Origin: Amycolatopsis sp. FBCC-B4732
GTDB taxonomy: Bacteria; Actinomycetota; Actinomycetes; Mycobacteriales; Pseudonocardiaceae
Length of the DNA: 64,000 nt
Reading direction: 5' to 3'
NCBI RefSeq assembly: GCF_023008405.1
Contig: NZ_CP095376.1
Coordinates: 1,884,001-1,948,000, forward strand
Made by a program: the position numbers and the translations under genes. Positions 40,911 through 49,370 of the stretch are shown here, piece by piece. The notes below the pieces were generated by a model, which was given only the letters and a program-made list of their open reading frames with translations, did no database searches and was not told the origin of the DNA. Every line of letters begins with the position of its first letter. Position 1 is the stretch's first letter.

Positions 40911-41332
40911 GTGAACCGCTCGAGGCGTCGGTGGGTCCTCTCCGGCGGCGAAGCACTCACCCGGCGCCTCGAAGGTGAGCTGGCCCGCTTCGCCGACCGG
41001 ATCACCCGCTGGAAGTCCACCTCGGCGACGAAAGCGCCGCGGGAGCGGACCGGCGGTGCGTGCTCGAGGCTCGTCCTGTCGGCCGTCGGCCGGTTTCCGT
41101 CACCCACCACGCGGGGGCGGTGGCCGAGGCGTGTCATGGCGCCGCGGGCAAGCTCTACGACCTGCTGGACCGCGTGTACGACCGCGCGCACCACCACAAG
41201 GGCGGCCGGACGATCCGGCACCGGGAAGCAGCGGCGGCCGCCGTCGCGAGCCCGGCCACAACGCTCCTCGGTGGGGAAACCGGCCTCGTGGAATCCGGCG
41301 CCCGAGGGGCCGGAAGGCCTGACCGCCGGTGA
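40911..41332 (+). pseudogene. Frameshifted HPF/RaiA-like ribosome hibernation factor
   Basis: From GTG 40911 one frame reads LTRRLEGELARFADRITR. After position about 41010 the next frame continues EVHLGDESAAGADRRCVLEA then RPVGRRPVSVTHHAG and LYDLLDRVYDRAHHHKGGR. Joined, these form the S30AE domain of actinobacterial short ribosome-associated inhibitors (RITRVEVHLGDE ... CxLEARPxGRxPVxVTHHA). One base appears to be missing in cgctggaagtc. Either the gene is dead or the sequence has an error there. Such factors are DosR-controlled in mycobacteria (Rv0079), fitting the neighbourhood. Confidence 0.7.
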
Positions 41333-41341
41333 CTTCCGGCC
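41328..41341 (+). promoter_or_regulatory. DosR-like box
   Basis: GGTGACTTCCGGCC matches the G(G/T)GAC-N4-GGCC pattern seen in other promoters of this region. It lies 52 bp before the ATG of the DUF2267 gene. Confidence 0.45.
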
Positions 41342-41392
41342 AAAGCCCCGGCCGGGGCTCCGCCGGAGGAGAACCTGAGTTCGTCGTGGGAA

Positions 41393-41718
41393 GATGGCCC
41401 ACCGCGTGCTGCGCGCGTGGCTGCGCGTCGTCCGCGACCGGCTGCCCGGCGGTGCTGCTGCGCGGCGAGTTCTTCGACGGCTGGAACCCCGGCCGGGTCC
41501 CGGTGGCCTACGACGTCGCGGAGTTCTGCGAACGGTTCGCCGCTGAGGCCGGGATCCACCAGAGCCAGGTCGCGGACGCGGCCGTCGCGGTCAGCACCGC
41601 GCTGGACACCTTGTGCTCCGCCGGGAACCTCGATCACGTCCTGGCGTCGTTGCCGGGTCCGCTCAGGAGCCTTCTCGCTCCGGATCCCCTTGGCAGCCGC
41701 CGCCGCGAACGGTGGTGA
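41393..41718 (+). pseudogene. DUF2267-type protein with disrupted N-terminal half
   Basis: ATG 41393 begins AHRVLRAWLRVVRDRLP, the start of the DUF2267 repeat found in hypoxia-linked actinobacterial proteins. After about 41440 the conserved continuation is in another frame: VLLRGEFFDGWNPGRVPVAY then DVAEFCERFAAEAGIHQSQV to a stop at 41718. About 15-20 residues normally linking the halves are also missing. The intact downstream frame alone (from 41329) has an implausible N-terminus. It is likely a second decayed gene beside the HPF relic. Confidence 0.6.
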
Positions 41719-41903
41719 CCGCCGGGTGGCGGGGAGGGGAGGTCGGCCCGCGCCGTCACCACCGTTGCGGGGGAGGGGTCCGCCGCCGATCGTGCGGGGG
41801 CGGCTGGTGTCCCTCACCCCTGATGCTCCTCGCGTCCGCCGGTCCACGGCAGAGCCGGAAGTCCTTGCCGGCCAAGCACAAAGGCCTCACGGGGAGGCGT
41901 GCT
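41719..41903. promoter_or_regulatory. Short gap with an isolated DosR-like half site
   Basis: No gene is seen. GCCGGAAGTCC at 41854-41864 is the inverse of the GGACTTCCGGC core, but it lies beyond the 3' end of both neighbours, so a promoter role is doubtful. Confidence 0.25.
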
Positions 41904-42536
41904 TCACGGTGCGCCGGTGTCGCGGCGCACGGCTTGGACGGCCAGGGTTCGTCGGCCGGGCAGGTGCTTGGCACAGGCGCGGGCTCCGGGCTCGGGCAGC
42001 AGCACCGGCGCGGTGCCGCCGGGCGGGTACACGCGCAGACCGGTCACCGGAGTGGGACCGCACACGGCCGGGTCGTAGTTGTCGGGATTGACCTGGTCGA
42101 CCCAGGCCACGGCGGATTGCCCGCGCCGCAGGACCAGCACCGGCGTGGCGCCGGGGTCGCGGACGGCGGCCTCGCCGACTTGGTGGTGGTCGCCGCCGGC
42201 GAAGTAGGAGACCCCCGGGTAGCCGGTGATCGTGCAGGCGCGCCCGGTGTTGGTGAACGAGACGGGCACGTAGAGGTGCCCGGCGGCGCCGTCGCCCGGC
42301 CCTAGGCTGACGCGCAGCGCGGCCGGGGCGCACCGGGTGATCGGGGGCGTGCTGTTCCCCGGCGTCGGGCGTGGAACCGGGGAGGGAGTCGCGGTCACGG
42401 TCGGCACCGGCGGCGCCGCGGTCGCGCTCGACGCGGAGGGCGGCGACGCGGTGTTCGCTTCGTGGCCGCAGGCGGCGACCGTGATCAAGAGGAGGCCGGC
42501 GGCCGCGGCCGTCCGCCTCGTACCGGATGGGGACAT
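41904..42536 (-). CDS. DUF4232 lipoprotein
   Basis: This 210-residue protein has a signal peptide with lipobox VAACG (near residue 23), a Ser/Thr/Pro linker to about 65, and a DUF4232 domain starting TRCAPAALRVSLGPGDGAAG with VPVSFTNTGRACTITGYPGV and VCGPTPVTGLRVYPPGG. DUF4232 proteins are actinobacterial surface lipoproteins of unknown function. ATG 42536 has a ggggtggagc RBS; the longer upstream frame is not used. Confidence 0.88.
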   Translation of the reverse strand: MSPSGTRRTAAAAGLLLITVAACGHEANTASPPSASSATAAPPVPTVTATPSPVPRPTPGNSTPPITRCAPAALRVSLGPGDGAAGHLYVPVSFTNTGRACTITGYPGVSYFAGGDHHQVGEAAVRDPGATPVLVLRRGQSAVAWVDQVNPDNYDPAVCGPTPVTGLRVYPPGGTAPVLLPEPGARACAKHLPGRRTLAVQAVRRDTGAP

Positions 42537-42763
42537 GCTCCACCCCTGTTCTTCGTTGCCCGTTCGGCGGCGACCGGCGCCAGCATCGCCTGCAGTTCGG
42601 CTTGCGACAGCGGACCGTGCGGCCGGTGCGCCGGTGGTGCCGCTTCGGTGTGGTCCAGGCCGAGCATCGCGAGCAGTTCGGCCTCGTCCCGGCGGTCGCG
42701 GGCGCGCCGCTTCACCAGCCGGGTGGCGAGGTCGCATTGTTCGGACGTGGGCTCGTCGAACAC
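42485..42763 (-). CDS. Hypothetical protein overlapping the DUF4232 start
   Basis: The 92-residue frame encodes MFDEPTSEQCDLATRLVKRR then ARDRRDEAELLAMLGLDHTE, an acidic/basic helix-rich sequence that looks natural up to about residue 70. The end runs 52 bp into the DUF4232 gene in another frame and is Arg/Pro-rich. It lies 12 bp after the KOW-like gene and may be co-transcribed. No family is recognised. Confidence 0.45.
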   Translation of the reverse strand: MFDEPTSEQCDLATRLVKRRARDRRDEAELLAMLGLDHTEAAPPAHRPHGPLSQAELQAMLAPVAAERATKNRGGACPHPVRGGRPRPPASS

Positions 42764-42775
42764 GGCGGTACCCGC

Positions 42776-43000
42776 TCAGTCGTCCGGCTCGGCGACGTCG
42801 AGCCGGTAACCGGGTACGAGCCGCGCGTGCCCGGGGCTGAACTCGACCCAGACCGAGCCGGGGCGGAGGTCGGGGACGCGGCCGACCACGACGCCGGTCC
42901 GGCCGGTGAACCGGCCACCGTGCGCGCGCACCCGCAGGCCGCTGGGGAACCCGCCGGTCCGCGCGGGCCCCGGGTTCCGGTCTTGGTGGGCGAAAGTCAT
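42776..43000 (-). CDS. Small basic protein with KOW/SH3-like sheet pattern
   Basis: This 74-residue protein starts at ATG 43000 with a gggaggccgag RBS. After a polar N-terminus it reads LRVRAHGGRFTGRTGVVVGR then VPDLRPGSVWVEFSPGHARL, resembling a KOW or SH3-type small barrel. It may bind RNA or protein; this is inference. A longer upstream frame lacks natural composition. Confidence 0.6.
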   Translation of the reverse strand: MTFAHQDRNPGPARTGGFPSGLRVRAHGGRFTGRTGVVVGRVPDLRPGSVWVEFSPGHARLVPGYRLDVAEPDD

Positions 43001-43158
43001 CTCGGCCTCCCGTCCGGGGGAAGTGCCGGGCGTGCTGCCGGCCCTGCGAGGTTCCCGCACGGCGGGGGAACGCGGCGAGAGGCGGAAGCCAGGTCCGGGT
43101 GAGTCGTTCCTCCTGTGCCGCCGGGCATTTGTGCCCACGGACGGCGCACGACCGAGCA

Positions 43159-44064
43159 TCAGTCCGCTGCGGACGCCGTGGTGCTCGGGTCGACGCCGAG
43201 CGCGGGAAGCCGGTGGTGGTACTTCGGTGGCGCCTGCAGCGGCTCCAGGACGTGGCCGAGGGGACGCCGCGGGGTCGGCGGCGGCGGTTCGGTGCCGGGT
43301 GGCGCCCACCCGACCCGCAGCAGGATCTGCGGGTGCTGCCCCGGAGCCGCGAACGCGAGTGCGGCCCGGCGCAGCTCCGGGTTCTTCAGCGGATCGGTCA
43401 GCGGGCACGACGACAGCCCAAGCGCGGTCGCCGTCAGCAGGACAGCGCTGGCCGCCTCGCCGGCGCGCAGCCGGTCCACCCGGCCGTCGGCGGCGGTGCT
43501 CAGCACCAGCAGTTCACCGCCGCTCGCCAGGGGCCGGGTGAGCAGGGTGCCGGGCCGGTCCCGGCTTCCGGCGGCCACCGCGGCTCGCCGGAGCCCGCGG
43601 GCCGTGTCCGCGATCTGCCCGAGCTCGGCTCCTTCACACGCCGCGACGTGCGCCAGCCTGGCGAGGTGGTCGCGGGGAACCGGCCAAACGCCGTGGCGGC
43701 CGCGGTCGGAGCGCCGGCGGGGGATCGCCGCCGCCAGGGCGACGGTTTCCTCCGACGGACCGGCCGGGTGCGGCGTCACCACCGCGAGGTGGGCCGGGTC
43801 ACCCGGGTCGGGCAGCCGGCTGACCTCGGTGCGCCACCCCAGCGCGGCGAAGCCCACCCGGACGTGGTGCAGCGCCGCGCCGCAGCCGAGCAGCAGGTCG
43901 CGGTCGCCGGGGTCGGGCTGCCGGCGCTCCTGGTCGGTGAACAGGTGCACCGAGCTGTACCCGATCCGCCAGCACCACGGCTGGGAATTGCCGGCGGACG
44001 GCGCGCGAAGGGCCAAGGCGACCGCCGCTTCGATGGTCGCGGTGTCCGGGATTCGTCGGTTCAT
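43159..44064 (-). CDS. Acg-like FMN nitroreductase family protein
   Basis: This 301-residue protein resembles the Acg (Rv2032/Rv3131-type) nitroreductase group: residues 11-35 hold AVALALRAPSAGNSQPWCWR, followed by LLLGCGAALHHVRVGFAALGWRTEV and a C-terminal ALGLSSCPLTDPLKNPELRR with PQILLRVGWAPPG. Acg proteins bind FMN with a lid covering it and may store flavin; they are hallmark DosR-regulon members in mycobacteria. ATG 44064 is preceded by ggaggcacggac. The gene heads a set with PNPOx-like and phosphoribosyltransferase genes. Confidence 0.88.
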   Translation of the reverse strand: MNRRIPDTATIEAAVALALRAPSAGNSQPWCWRIGYSSVHLFTDQERRQPDPGDRDLLLGCGAALHHVRVGFAALGWRTEVSRLPDPGDPAHLAVVTPHPAGPSEETVALAAAIPRRRSDRGRHGVWPVPRDHLARLAHVAACEGAELGQIADTARGLRRAAVAAGSRDRPGTLLTRPLASGGELLVLSTAADGRVDRLRAGEAASAVLLTATALGLSSCPLTDPLKNPELRRAALAFAAPGQHPQILLRVGWAPPGTEPPPPTPRRPLGHVLEPLQAPPKYHHRLPALGVDPSTTASAAD

Positions 44065-44093
44065 GTCCGTGCCTCCGTCGCACCGGCGGGGGG

Positions 44094-44426
44094 TCAGCGG
44101 CCGGGGGAACGCCGGGTCCGCCTGCGGCGTGTGTAGCCCGGGCCGTGGAAGACACCGGCCGCCAGGACGATGCCGAACACGAACCCGAAGTCGTACAGGT
44201 GACCGCTGTTGTGCACCTCGTAGACCCCGACGTGGTCGTCGAACAGTGAAACCACGAAGCTGATCGGGCAGATGAACCCGTGCCACAGACCCAGCCAGAA
44301 GCCGGGCTGCGAAGCGGAGCCGGCGAGGACGTCGGCGGCCGGAGCGCACGCCGTCAGGAGCACCGCGAGACCGGCAGCCAGGAGCGCGAGGGCGGTGCGG
44401 CGGTTCAGAAAGCGTGGTGTCGTCAT
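44094..44426 (-). CDS. Small membrane protein with lipobox-like signal
   Basis: This 110-residue protein begins with a basic, hydrophobic N-terminus ending LLTACAPAA (lipobox). A hydrophobic pair follows: GFWLGLWHGFICPISFVVSL and YDFGFVFGIVLAAGVFHGPG, then a basic tail. This LWHGxxxPxSFxxSLF pattern recurs in small actinobacterial proteins of unknown function. Its ATG overlaps the stop of the PNPOx-like gene (ATGA), so the two are coupled. Confidence 0.7.
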   Translation of the reverse strand: MTTPRFLNRRTALALLAAGLAVLLTACAPAADVLAGSASQPGFWLGLWHGFICPISFVVSLFDDHVGVYEVHNSGHLYDFGFVFGIVLAAGVFHGPGYTRRRRTRRSPGR

Positions 44427-44860
44427 GGTGTTCCCGATTCCGGTGCGGCGTCCGTGTCCGGGCGGGGGGCGAGCAGACGGCCTTCGATCCGGTCGACGCC
44501 GATCCGCAGCACCCGGTCGCGCGGTGCGGGAGCCCACGAGCGCAGGCCCGCGCCGAGCTGGGCGGCCACGGTTCCGACGTCGGTCGTGAGGGTGGCGACC
44601 CCGGTGACGATCACGCTCCAGCCCGTGCGGCGGCCGGAGTCGTAGGCATCGGCTTCGAAGGTGACCGGTTGCCCGTCGAGCCGGTCGGCCCAGGAGTTCC
44701 GGCCCGCCCGCAGCCAGATCGCGTCGTCCGCCAGGGTGAAGTTGACGGGCCGGATCGAAGGTCTCCCGTCTCGGACGAAACCCAGCCGGCCGAGCGGGAC
44801 GGAGGCGAGCAGCGCCCGGCAGCGCGCCGGCCCCAACTCGCTCAGCTCCGATGTGCTCAC
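44423..44860 (-). CDS. Pyridoxamine 5'-phosphate oxidase-like flavin protein
   Basis: This 145-residue protein has the split-barrel PNPOx pattern: ALLASVPLGRLGFVRDGRPSIRPVNFTLADDAIWLRAG, then VTFEADAYDSGRRTGWSVIVTGVATL and a C-terminal VDRIEGRLL. Such proteins bind FMN or F420. GTG 44860 is preferred because a ccggaga RBS precedes it and homologues start near LSELGPARCRALLAS; an in-frame ATG at 44941 would add 27 atypical residues. Mycobacterial relatives lie in the DosR regulon. Confidence 0.85.
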   Translation of the reverse strand: MSTSELSELGPARCRALLASVPLGRLGFVRDGRPSIRPVNFTLADDAIWLRAGRNSWADRLDGQPVTFEADAYDSGRRTGWSVIVTGVATLTTDVGTVAAQLGAGLRSWAPAPRDRVLRIGVDRIEGRLLAPRPDTDAAPESGTP

Positions 44861-44949
44861 TGGTCGTCTCCGGTCTCGGATTCCTGTCGACGGAAGAAAC
44901 CCTTCGCCGGCGGCGGAGGTGGTCCCAGGGGACGAGGTCACCCGCCGTC

Positions 44950-44964
44950 GGGACCGAAGTCACC
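44950..44964 (-). promoter_or_regulatory. DosR-like box upstream of the PNPOx gene
   Basis: GGGACCGAAGTCACC reads GGTGACTTCGGTCCC on the minus strand, matching the recurring GTGAC-TTCG-GNCC pattern. It is 90 bp upstream of GTG 44860. Confidence 0.45.
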
Positions 44965-45032
44965 GCGGCCGATTCGGCGTTCCACCGGGTGAGGCTCGGG
45001 CAGGCGGGCGTGGGCCTTGTGCCGCCACCCGA

Positions 45033-45674
45033 TCAGGGCTGCGCGTGCTCCCGCGGCAGCAGGCTGAGCACGTCGGCCTCCGCCACGTCCCGGAAGTCGT
45101 GGTACCACAGCGCGACCGCGGTCCGCCGGCGCAGCGGCAGGGGGCAGACGGTCTGGTCGACGTGGCGGGACACCGCGCGCAGCACGTCGAGCGGAGCGAC
45201 CGGCGCGGCCAAGACGATGCGCGCGGCGCTCCGGGCCCGAAGCACGCGGATCGCCGCGCGCACGGTGACACCGGTGGTGATGCCGTCGGCCACCAGGATC
45301 ACCGTCTGCCCGCCGACTGCGACGGGCGAGCTCCACGGGTGGTAGACGGCGGCCCGGCGGGCGACCTCGGCCTTCGCGTGGGCCGCGGCGCGGCCGAAGT
45401 CGCCGGGTGAGATGCCCAGCTTGCGGACGAGAGCCGGATTGCTGACCACGACGCCGTGTTCACCGACGGCCCCGATGACCGCCCGGGGCCTGCGAGGCGC
45501 GACGATCTCGCCGATCAGCAGTGCGTCCAGCGGAGCGGCCAAGGCTTCGGCGATCTCGTCGGCGACGACGACACCCCCGTGGGGCAGGCCGAGCACGACC
45601 GGCCGGTGCGCCTTCAGGTACCGGAGCCGGGCGGCCAGCATCCGGCCGGCCTCCCGTCGGTTGCGGTAACGCAC
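45033..45674 (-). CDS. Phosphoribosyltransferase-domain protein
   Basis: This 213-residue protein has the PRPP-binding loop VILVADGITTGVTVRAAIRV and an N-terminal LRYLKAHRPVVLGLPHGGVVVADEIAEAL segment, typical of the stand-alone phosphoribosyltransferase group that includes the N-terminal half of Rv0571c, a DosR-regulon member. The base substrate is unknown. Two DosR-like boxes 23 bp apart lie upstream at 45732-45769. Confidence 0.87.
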   Translation of the reverse strand: MRYRNRREAGRMLAARLRYLKAHRPVVLGLPHGGVVVADEIAEALAAPLDALLIGEIVAPRRPRAVIGAVGEHGVVVSNPALVRKLGISPGDFGRAAAHAKAEVARRAAVYHPWSSPVAVGGQTVILVADGITTGVTVRAAIRVLRARSAARIVLAAPVAPLDVLRAVSRHVDQTVCPLPLRRRTAVALWYHDFRDVAEADVLSLLPREHAQP

Positions 45675-45731
45675 GGGGCCTCCCGCTCTCGGTGTCCCCG
45701 CCAGGATCCCGGGCGCGCGCCGCAGCCGGCA

Positions 45732-45769
45732 GGGCCGGAAGTCACCGCGGCCCGCGGCCCGAAGTCCCC
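45732..45769 (-). promoter_or_regulatory. Tandem DosR-like boxes
   Basis: GGGCCGGAAGTCACC (45732-45746) and CGGCCCGAAGTCCCC (45755-45769) read on the minus strand as GTGAC-TTCC-GGCCC and GGGAC-TTCG-GGCCG. Their spacing of 23 bp puts them on nearly the same helix face, as for paired DosR sites. They are 58 and 81 bp upstream of the phosphoribosyltransferase ATG. Confidence 0.6.
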
Positions 45770-46029
45770 GCCGCGGACACCGACGGAGTCACCGCCACAC
45801 GCGGCGATCCGGCCGGCTCGTCACCGACGTCCCGGCGCCCGCCCTTCCGAAATCGTCGGCTCCCGAAATTCTCCGGTTCCGCTCGGCGTGACCCTTCTCG
45901 TTTTCCGAAAATCTCCGGTGGATCCTCGTCCGTTCGGTGGCTCCGCCGGGCCGGCGCGGGCTGTCAGCCTGGACGGGTCGTCCTGGGCTCCGCCGCCCTC
46001 GGGTCCGGGGTGACACACCCAGGGAAGCG

Positions 46030-46063
46030 CCGCCGGCGGCCCCGCCCCGCGGGCCGCCGGCGG
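46030..46063. repeat. 13-bp inverted repeat (GC hairpin)
   Basis: CCGCCGGCGGCCC (46030-46042) and its complement (46051-46063) enclose an 8-nt loop, 31 bp before the small CEHC protein gene. It could be an attenuator or the end of an untranslated RNA; no partner gene upstream on the same strand requires a terminator here. Confidence 0.4.
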
Positions 46064-46093
46064 TGCTGTGGTCCGGATTGGACGGTGCGGGCG

Positions 46094-46354
46094 ATGGATG
46101 TACCCGAGCTGATGCTCTGCGAGCACTGCTGGCACCCGATCAGCGCGGACGGCGAATTCGTGGTGCGCGGGATCCGTGACGAAGCGCACCCGCTGCTCGC
46201 CACTTCGTTCAGCTACACCCACCCGGACGGCGACCCGGCCTGCCAGGCCGCCCGGCCGTCGCGGGTGCGGGTGGTGCACGAGCGGCCGGCCTCGCCGGTC
46301 GTCGTCGACCCGCCTGCGGAGGAGGAGCCCGGGGCCGGCGGGCCGGCGGGCTGA
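46094..46354 (+). CDS. Small Cys/His-containing hypothetical protein
   Basis: This 86-residue protein reads MDVPELMLCEHCWHPISADG then EFVVRGIRDEAHPLLATSFS and ends in a Pro/Glu/Gly-rich tail. LCEHCWHPI with the later HPDGDPAC could form a CxxC...H/C zinc knuckle. No named family is recognised. It is separated from the PP2C phosphatase gene by 153 bp. Confidence 0.6.
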   Translation: MDVPELMLCEHCWHPISADGEFVVRGIRDEAHPLLATSFSYTHPDGDPACQAARPSRVRVVHERPASPVVVDPPAEEEPGAGGPAG

Positions 46355-46507
46355 CCACAGCTCGGCTCCGCGGGCGGGAAATCGCCTTCGCCGCGCTGGT
46401 TCGACGGTTTTCTCCCGGCGGCGAAGGTACTCCGCTGCGAACGGGGGATTGCCTCGCACGACGCCGGTCCAGCAGAGTGGTCCGCGCGCTGCGCGAGGGC
46501 GCGGGGA

Positions 46508-49147
46508 GTGACAGTGGTGCGCGAGAGACTGCGAAGGCTGGGCAAGCCGGCGCTGTGGGGTGTGGCGGCCGGGGCGGGGTACGCGGCCGGCTCCCAGCTG
46601 GCTTTCACCGTGCTCGACCCCGCCGGGGCGGGCCCGACCTTCTTCCCGTCCGCGGGATTCAGCTTGGCCCTGTTGTGCCTGCTGCCGCGGCGGGTCTGGC
46701 CGTTCGCCTGCGCCGGCATCGCGACCGCGGAGTTCCTCGTCGACGTCGCAGAAGGGCTCGGTCCGCTCGCCGCGGCCGGGTTCGCCGTCGCGAACACCGC
46801 CGAACCGGTGCTGGGCGCGCTCCTGCTGGGGACGGCCCGGCCGGGCGGCACCTGGCGCGGACTCACGAGGTTCGTGGCCGCCGCGGTGCTCGCGGCTCCG
46901 GCGGTGGGTGCGGTGGCCGGGGCGACGACCGCCGTGCTCGCGAGCGACGGTGGTGCCGCCTGGTGGGCCGTGGCCGGCCGGTGGTGGCTCGGCGACGGGC
47001 TCGGGGTGCTGGTGGTCGGCACCGCCCTGCTCGTGTGGGGCGACCGCGAGCCGGCTCCGGCGCGACGCGGCGGGGCCATCGCGGCCACGGCCGCGATGGG
47101 CGGGCTCGCGCTCCTCGTGTTCTGGGCGGACGTCTCCGTGGCCGGGTACGCCGGGGTGGTCGCGCTCGGGTGGGTCGCCTTGTGGTGGGGGCTGCGCGTG
47201 GTGACGGCGGCCGGTGTGGTGATCGCGTTCGTGGCGACGACCGCCACGGCCGCGGGGCGGGGACCGTGGGCCGGCGACGCCCCGGCGGCGGGGCTCGTCC
47301 ACTTGCAGGTGCTGCTGGCGGTGGTGCTGCTCACGATGCTTCTGCTCGCGGTGACCGGCAGCGAACGGGACGCCGCGGTGCGCGGTGCGGTGGTGGCGGA
47401 GGAGCGGCGGCGCCGCGCCGAGTCGGTGGCCGCGGCCGAGCACGCGGCGCACGAACGGGCGCGGCTGCTGCAGGCCGTCGCGGGCGAACTGGGGGCCGCG
47501 AACGGGATCGACCGGATCGTGACCGTCTTCGTCGAGGCCCACGACGGTGCGCTGGCCGCGGCGGCGGTGGGGTTGCTCGGCGACGGCGAAAGCCCGCAGG
47601 TGTGGACCGGCACCGGTGCCGGTCCGGTGACCCGCACGGTGGCCGGGGCCGGGGCCGCCGAAGCCGCCGTGGTGCGGGACGGGCGGCCGCGCTTCTTCGC
47701 CGGCGGGCACCCGGTCCCGGGCGGGACCGCGGCCGGGCACGCCGCGGCGGTGTTGCCGCTGCGCACGGCGGGGGACGTCTTCGGCTTCCTCGGGCTCTAC
47801 TTCCGCGAGCCGGGCGCCGACCCCGGTGCCCAGCGCACCCTGCTGCTCACAATGGCCTCGCAGGCCGCCCAAGCCGTGCACCGGACCCGGCTGTACGAAG
47901 CCGAGCAGCGCTCGCGCCGGCGGGCGGAGGACGGCGAACGGCGGCAGCGGCTGCTGGGCGACCTCGTGGCGGCGCTGAGCAGGCCGGGAAGCACGGCCGA
48001 ACGCGCGCAGCGACTGGTCGACGCAGTCGTCCCGGCGCTCGCGGACTTCGCGGTCGCCGAGTTCGGCGAAGACGGCGACACGGTCGTCGTCTCGGCGTCG
48101 CGCGACGACGGCGGAACCGCGGCCTCCGCCGCGCGGAGCTCGGGCGTCTCCGCACTGAAGACCGTGCTGGTGACCGGGGAGCGGCACGTCGCCGGGCAGC
48201 CGCCCTCGGCCCTCGGCGTGCCGCTGGCCGCCGAGGGCGGCGTGCGCGGCGCACTCGTGCTGGGGCACGCCGGCTCCGGCCGGTGCTTCACACCGGACGA
48301 CCTCGCTCTGGTGGCCGACCTCGCCGTCCGCGCCGGGCTCGTGCTGCACGCGGCGCGGGTCGCCGATCACGAGCACTCGATCGCGTGGACCCTGCAGACC
48401 AGTCAGCTGCCCCGGCACCTGGCCGTCCCCCGCGGTGTGGCCGCTGCCGCCCGGTACCGGCCGAGCGAACGCAGCCTTTCGATCGGCGGCGACTGGTACG
48501 ACCTGGTCACACACCCGGACGGGCGCGTGACGGTCACGATCGGGGACGTCGTGGGGCACGGGCTGTCCGCCGCCGCGGCGATGGGGCAGATGCGCAGCGC
48601 AGCGACGGCGCTCATCCTCGCCGAACTCCGCCCGGCCGCCGTGCTGGACCGGCTGGACCTGGTTGCCGGGCGCACCGCCGGTGCCGAGCACGCCTCCGCG
48701 CTGGTAGCCGAACTCGACCCGGCGACGGGCCGGTTCCGCTACGCCGCGGCCGGGCACCCGCCGCCGGTGCTCGTCGCACCGGACGGGACGGTCGCTCTGC
48801 TCGACGGGGCCCGGTCACCGCTGCTGTGCCTGCCGCCCCGGTGCGGCCGCCCGGAGGCCGAACGCACCGTCCTGCCGGGATCCGCGCTCGTCTGCTACAC
48901 CGACGGGCTGATCGAACAGAACCGGCTGCCCCTGCACGAGGCGTTCGCCGGCCTGCTGTCGGCGGTGACCCGGTACGCCGGGGCAGGCCCGGAGGACCTG
49001 TGCGACGGTCTCGTCGACGTCCTGGTGGGAGACACCCCCGCACGGGACGACATCGCGCTCGTCTGCCTGCGGTACGCGCCGGTCCCGGCGTCGCACGCCG
49101 CGCAGCCGGCGCCGGGCCTCAGTTCCGGTCTCGGTGCGGCCGGGTGA
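46508..49147 (+). CDS. MASE1-GAF-PP2C (SpoIIE-type) signalling phosphatase
   Basis: This 879-residue protein has an N-terminal MASE1 membrane sensor of about eight helices (FFPSAGFSLALLCLLPRRVW; 1-280), a coiled-coil linker (about 300-325), two GAF domains (330-470 and 490-620) and a C-terminal SpoIIE/PP2C serine phosphatase domain (620-865) with metal-binding Asp in GGDWYDLVTH, IGDVVGHGLSAAAAMGQMR and ALVCYTDGLIEQ. Such proteins dephosphorylate anti-anti-sigma factors and link a membrane or redox signal to sigma-factor control. No anti-sigma partner is adjacent. GTG 46508 is the likely start; GTG 46514 is possible. Confidence 0.92.
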   Translation: MTVVRERLRRLGKPALWGVAAGAGYAAGSQLAFTVLDPAGAGPTFFPSAGFSLALLCLLPRRVWPFACAGIATAEFLVDVAEGLGPLAAAGFAVANTAEPVLGALLLGTARPGGTWRGLTRFVAAAVLAAPAVGAVAGATTAVLASDGGAAWWAVAGRWWLGDGLGVLVVGTALLVWGDREPAPARRGGAIAATAAMGGLALLVFWADVSVAGYAGVVALGWVALWWGLRVVTAAGVVIAFVATTATAAGRGPWAGDAPAAGLVHLQVLLAVVLLTMLLLAVTGSERDAAVRGAVVAEERRRRAESVAAAEHAAHERARLLQAVAGELGAANGIDRIVTVFVEAHDGALAAAAVGLLGDGESPQVWTGTGAGPVTRTVAGAGAAEAAVVRDGRPRFFAGGHPVPGGTAAGHAAAVLPLRTAGDVFGFLGLYFREPGADPGAQRTLLLTMASQAAQAVHRTRLYEAEQRSRRRAEDGERRQRLLGDLVAALSRPGSTAERAQRLVDAVVPALADFAVAEFGEDGDTVVVSASRDDGGTAASAARSSGVSALKTVLVTGERHVAGQPPSALGVPLAAEGGVRGALVLGHAGSGRCFTPDDLALVADLAVRAGLVLHAARVADHEHSIAWTLQTSQLPRHLAVPRGVAAAARYRPSERSLSIGGDWYDLVTHPDGRVTVTIGDVVGHGLSAAAAMGQMRSAATALILAELRPAAVLDRLDLVAGRTAGAEHASALVAELDPATGRFRYAAAGHPPPVLVAPDGTVALLDGARSPLLCLPPRCGRPEAERTVLPGSALVCYTDGLIEQNRLPLHEAFAGLLSAVTRYAGAGPEDLCDGLVDVLVGDTPARDDIALVCLRYAPVPASHAAQPAPGLSSGLGAAG

Positions 49148-49370
49148 GGTCGGCGAACGACCCGATCACCGCGGGGCGCTGTTCGATGACCGCCAATGCG
49201 TAGGTGAGCACCAGGTGGGCGGTGCGGGCCTGTTGCGTTTCGGGCTCGTCCGCCCGGGTGCGTCCCAGGACCAGATTCGCTTCGTGGCGCAGCCAGCGGT
49301 TGCGCTCGCGGCGCAGGAGCGCGACCTCGGGCTGCGGTGCGGGGGCTTCGGGAAAGAGTGCGTCGGGCAT
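49119..49370 (-). CDS. Hypothetical helical protein
   Basis: This 83-residue protein contains EVALLRRERNRWLRHEANLV then LGRTRADEPETQQARTAHLV, a helical, charged pattern that is natural-looking. A cgaggagattcacc leader precedes the ATG. It converges on the phosphatase gene with a 29-bp overlap of the 3' ends. No family is recognised. Confidence 0.6.
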   Translation of the reverse strand: MPDALFPEAPAPQPEVALLRRERNRWLRHEANLVLGRTRADEPETQQARTAHLVLTYALAVIEQRPAVIGSFADLTRPHRDRN

